Assembly (NCBI GenBank): GCA_003168295.1
Contig: PMST01000221.1
Span: 1 to 6,457 of the forward strand
From: Actinomycetota bacterium
GTDB lineage: Bacteria; Actinomycetota; Actinomycetes; Streptosporangiales; Streptosporangiaceae
Reading direction: 5' to 3'
Length of the DNA: 6,457 nucleotides
Of this stretch, positions 4,945 through 6,457 are shown one piece after another. The notes beneath the pieces were generated by a model. The model saw only the letters and a program-made list of their open reading frames with translations. It did no database searches and was not told the DNA's origin. The number at the start of each line of letters is the position of its first letter. The stretch's first letter is position 1. Both the position numbers and the translations under genes were made by a program.

Positions 4945-6457
4945 CTAGTGCGCGGCTTCGGCCCAGCTTCGGCCGGTGCCTACGGAGACGTCTAGGGGGA
5001 CGCGGAGGGACGCGGCGCCTTCCATGGCGGCGCAGACCAGGTCTCGGACCTGGTCGAGCTCGCCGGGGGCTACTTCGATGATGAGCTCGTCGTGGACCTG
5101 GAGCAGCATCCGGGAGCGCAGGCCGGCCGCGGTCAGGGAGCCGTCCACCGCCAGCATGGCCACCTTGATCACGTCGGCGGCGGAGCCCTGGATCGGGGCG
5201 TTCAGCGCCATCCGTTCGGCCATCTCGCGGCGCTGCCGGTTGTCCGAGGTGAGGTCAGGCAGGTAGCGGCGCCGGCCCATCATGGTGGCGGTGTAGCCGT
5301 CCATCCGGGCGCGCGCGACCACCTCGTGCAGGTAGTCCCGGACGCCGCCGAACTCCTTGAAGTAATCGTCCATCAGAGCGCGCGCCTCATCGGGCGTGAT
5401 GCGCAGCTGCTGGGCCAGTCCGTAGGCGGACAAGCCGTAGGCCAGGCCGTAGTTCATCGCCTTGATCTTGGCGCGCAGTTCCGGGCTGACCTCGGTGGCC
5501 GGGACGCTGAACACGCGGGATGCGGTCGCGGCGTGGAAGTCGTGCCCGGACTCGAACGCCGCGATGAGCGCCGCGTCCTCGGACAGGTGCGCCATGATCC
5601 GCAGCTCGATCTGGCTGTAGTCCGCCGATAGCAGGCTCTGGTAACCGGGGCCGACCACGAAGCCCTCGCGGATCCGGCGCCCCAGGTCGCTGCGGATGGG
5701 GATGTTCTGCAGGTTCGGGTCGGTCGAGGACAGCCGGCCGGTGGCCGCGACCGTCTGGTTGAACGTGGTGTGGATCCGGCCGTTCTCGCCGGCCATCGGG
5801 ATCAGCGAGTCCACGATCGACATCAGCTTGGCCACGTCCCTGTGCCGCAGCAGGTGCTCGAGCACGGGATGGCCGGTCTGCGCGAGCAAGCTGGTCAGCG
5901 CCTCGGAGTCGGTGGTGTAACCGGTCTTGATCCGCTTGGTCTTGGGCAGGTGAAGCTCAGTGAACAGCAGCTCCTGCAGCTGCTTGGGTGAGCCGAGGTT
6001 GAACTCGTGCCCGGCGACCGCGTACGCGGCCTGCTCGGCCGCTTTCGCCTCGCCATGCAGCATCGAGGACATGGCCGCGAAATGGTCCACGTCGGCGCCG
6101 ATCCCGGTGTGCTCCATCCGGGCCAGCACCGAGACCAGCGGCAGCTCGAGCTCGCGCAGCAGCGCGACCGACTCGCGCCGCTCCAGGTCCTCCTCTAGGG
6201 CCGTGGCGAGCTCCAGGGTGGCCTGGGCCCGCAGGACCAGCCCGGCCGCCGCATCCCGCTCCTCCGAGCCGTCCAGGGTGAGCTGACCGCCCTCGGCCTC
6301 GTCGGGCAGCTGCTTGCCCAGGTAGCGCAGCGCCAGGTCGGCCAGGTCGAACGTGCGCTGGCCCGGCAGCGCCAGGTAGGCGGCCAGCGCCGTGTCGCAG
6401 GCCAGGCCGTCCAGCGGCAGGCCGCGGGCCGAGAACGCGTGCATCGGGCCCTTGGCG
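4945..6457 (-). CDS. polA: DNA polymerase I (PolA), 5' end beyond the window
   Basis: Pol I fills gaps in excision repair and replaces RNA primers in lagging-strand synthesis. The 503 visible codons cover the end of the 3'-5' exonuclease-like domain and the whole polymerase domain; the family is about 900 residues, so the 5' nuclease and the rest of the exonuclease domain are outside. Polymerase motifs: TGRLSS (5742-5725) and DPNLQNIPIR; motif A DYSQIELR (5622-5599) with the first metal-binding Asp; O-helix motif B RAKIKAMNYGLAYG with the catalytic Arg, Lys and Tyr; motif C HDE (5094-5086); and the terminal WAEAAH. The O-helix residue matching E. coli Phe762 is Tyr (5451-5449). In the exonuclease remnant the Asp of CDTALAAYL is kept, but the E. 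coli Tyr497 and Asp501 positions are not. The stop is TAG at 4947-4945. The frame is clean throughout. Confidence 0.97.
   Translation of the reverse strand, partial: AKGPMHAFSARGLPLDGLACDTALAAYLALPGQRTFDLADLALRYLGKQLPDEAEGGQLTLDGSEERDAAAGLVLRAQATLELATALEEDLERRESVALLRELELPLVSVLARMEHTGIGADVDHFAAMSSMLHGEAKAAEQAAYAVAGHEFNLGSPKQLQELLFTELHLPKTKRIKTGYTTDSEALTSLLAQTGHPVLEHLLRHRDVAKLMSIVDSLIPMAGENGRIHTTFNQTVAATGRLSSTDPNLQNIPIRSDLGRRIREGFVVGPGYQSLLSADYSQIELRIMAHLSEDAALIAAFESGHDFHAATASRVFSVPATEVSPELRAKIKAMNYGLAYGLSAYGLAQQLRITPDEARALMDDYFKEFGGVRDYLHEVVARARMDGYTATMMGRRRYLPDLTSDNRQRREMAERMALNAPIQGSAADVIKVAMLAVDGSLTAAGLRSRMLLQVHDELIIEVAPGELDQVRDLVCAAMEGAASLRVPLDVSVGTGRSWAEAAH

Overview
The window is a compact stretch of chromosome from a high-GC actinobacterium. 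Four housekeeping genes all read on the minus strand, in the order polA, rpsA, coaE, uvrB from high to low coordinates. The assignment rests on strong G/C bias at third codon positions, GTG starts preceded by GGAGG-type ribosome binding sites, an S1 protein with four S1 domains and an actinobacterial tail, and a DNA polymerase I with a Tyr in its O-helix and a degraded proofreading site. The same gene order, with one small gene between coaE and uvrB, is known from Mycobacterium tuberculosis. The S1 and UvrB N-termini look more like those of Streptomyces and relatives. I cannot name a genus.

Layout: 1-1528 is the N-terminal three quarters of uvrB (3' end outside the window). 1529-1818 is intergenic; it holds a candidate DNA-damage (PafBC-type) promoter, an inverted repeat over the predicted transcription start, a half-site array and a doubtful small reverse ORF. 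1819-2442 is coaE, complete. 2443-2592 has a coaE leader hairpin, a weak candidate promoter and a near-perfect bidirectional terminator hairpin. 2593-4179 is rpsA, complete. 4180-4408 is the rpsA leader and a good sigma70-like promoter. 4409-4944 is non-coding, with two copies of a 40-nt hairpin repeat, other hairpins, a degenerate 17-nt tandem repeat and a cluster of G/C-tract palindromes next to the polA stop. 4945-6457 is the C-terminal part of polA (5' end outside the window).

How the genes relate: polA and uvrB act in the same repair pathway, where UvrB verifies the lesion in nucleotide excision repair and Pol I fills the gap. rpsA and coaE serve translation initiation and coenzyme A synthesis. 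They share orientation, but the rpsA terminator and the separate promoter candidates suggest at least three transcription units. No phage, transposase, CRISPR, tRNA or defence gene was seen. The coding sequence is ordinary; what deserves a second look is the uvrB promoter and the roughly 500-nt repeat-rich segment between polA and rpsA.
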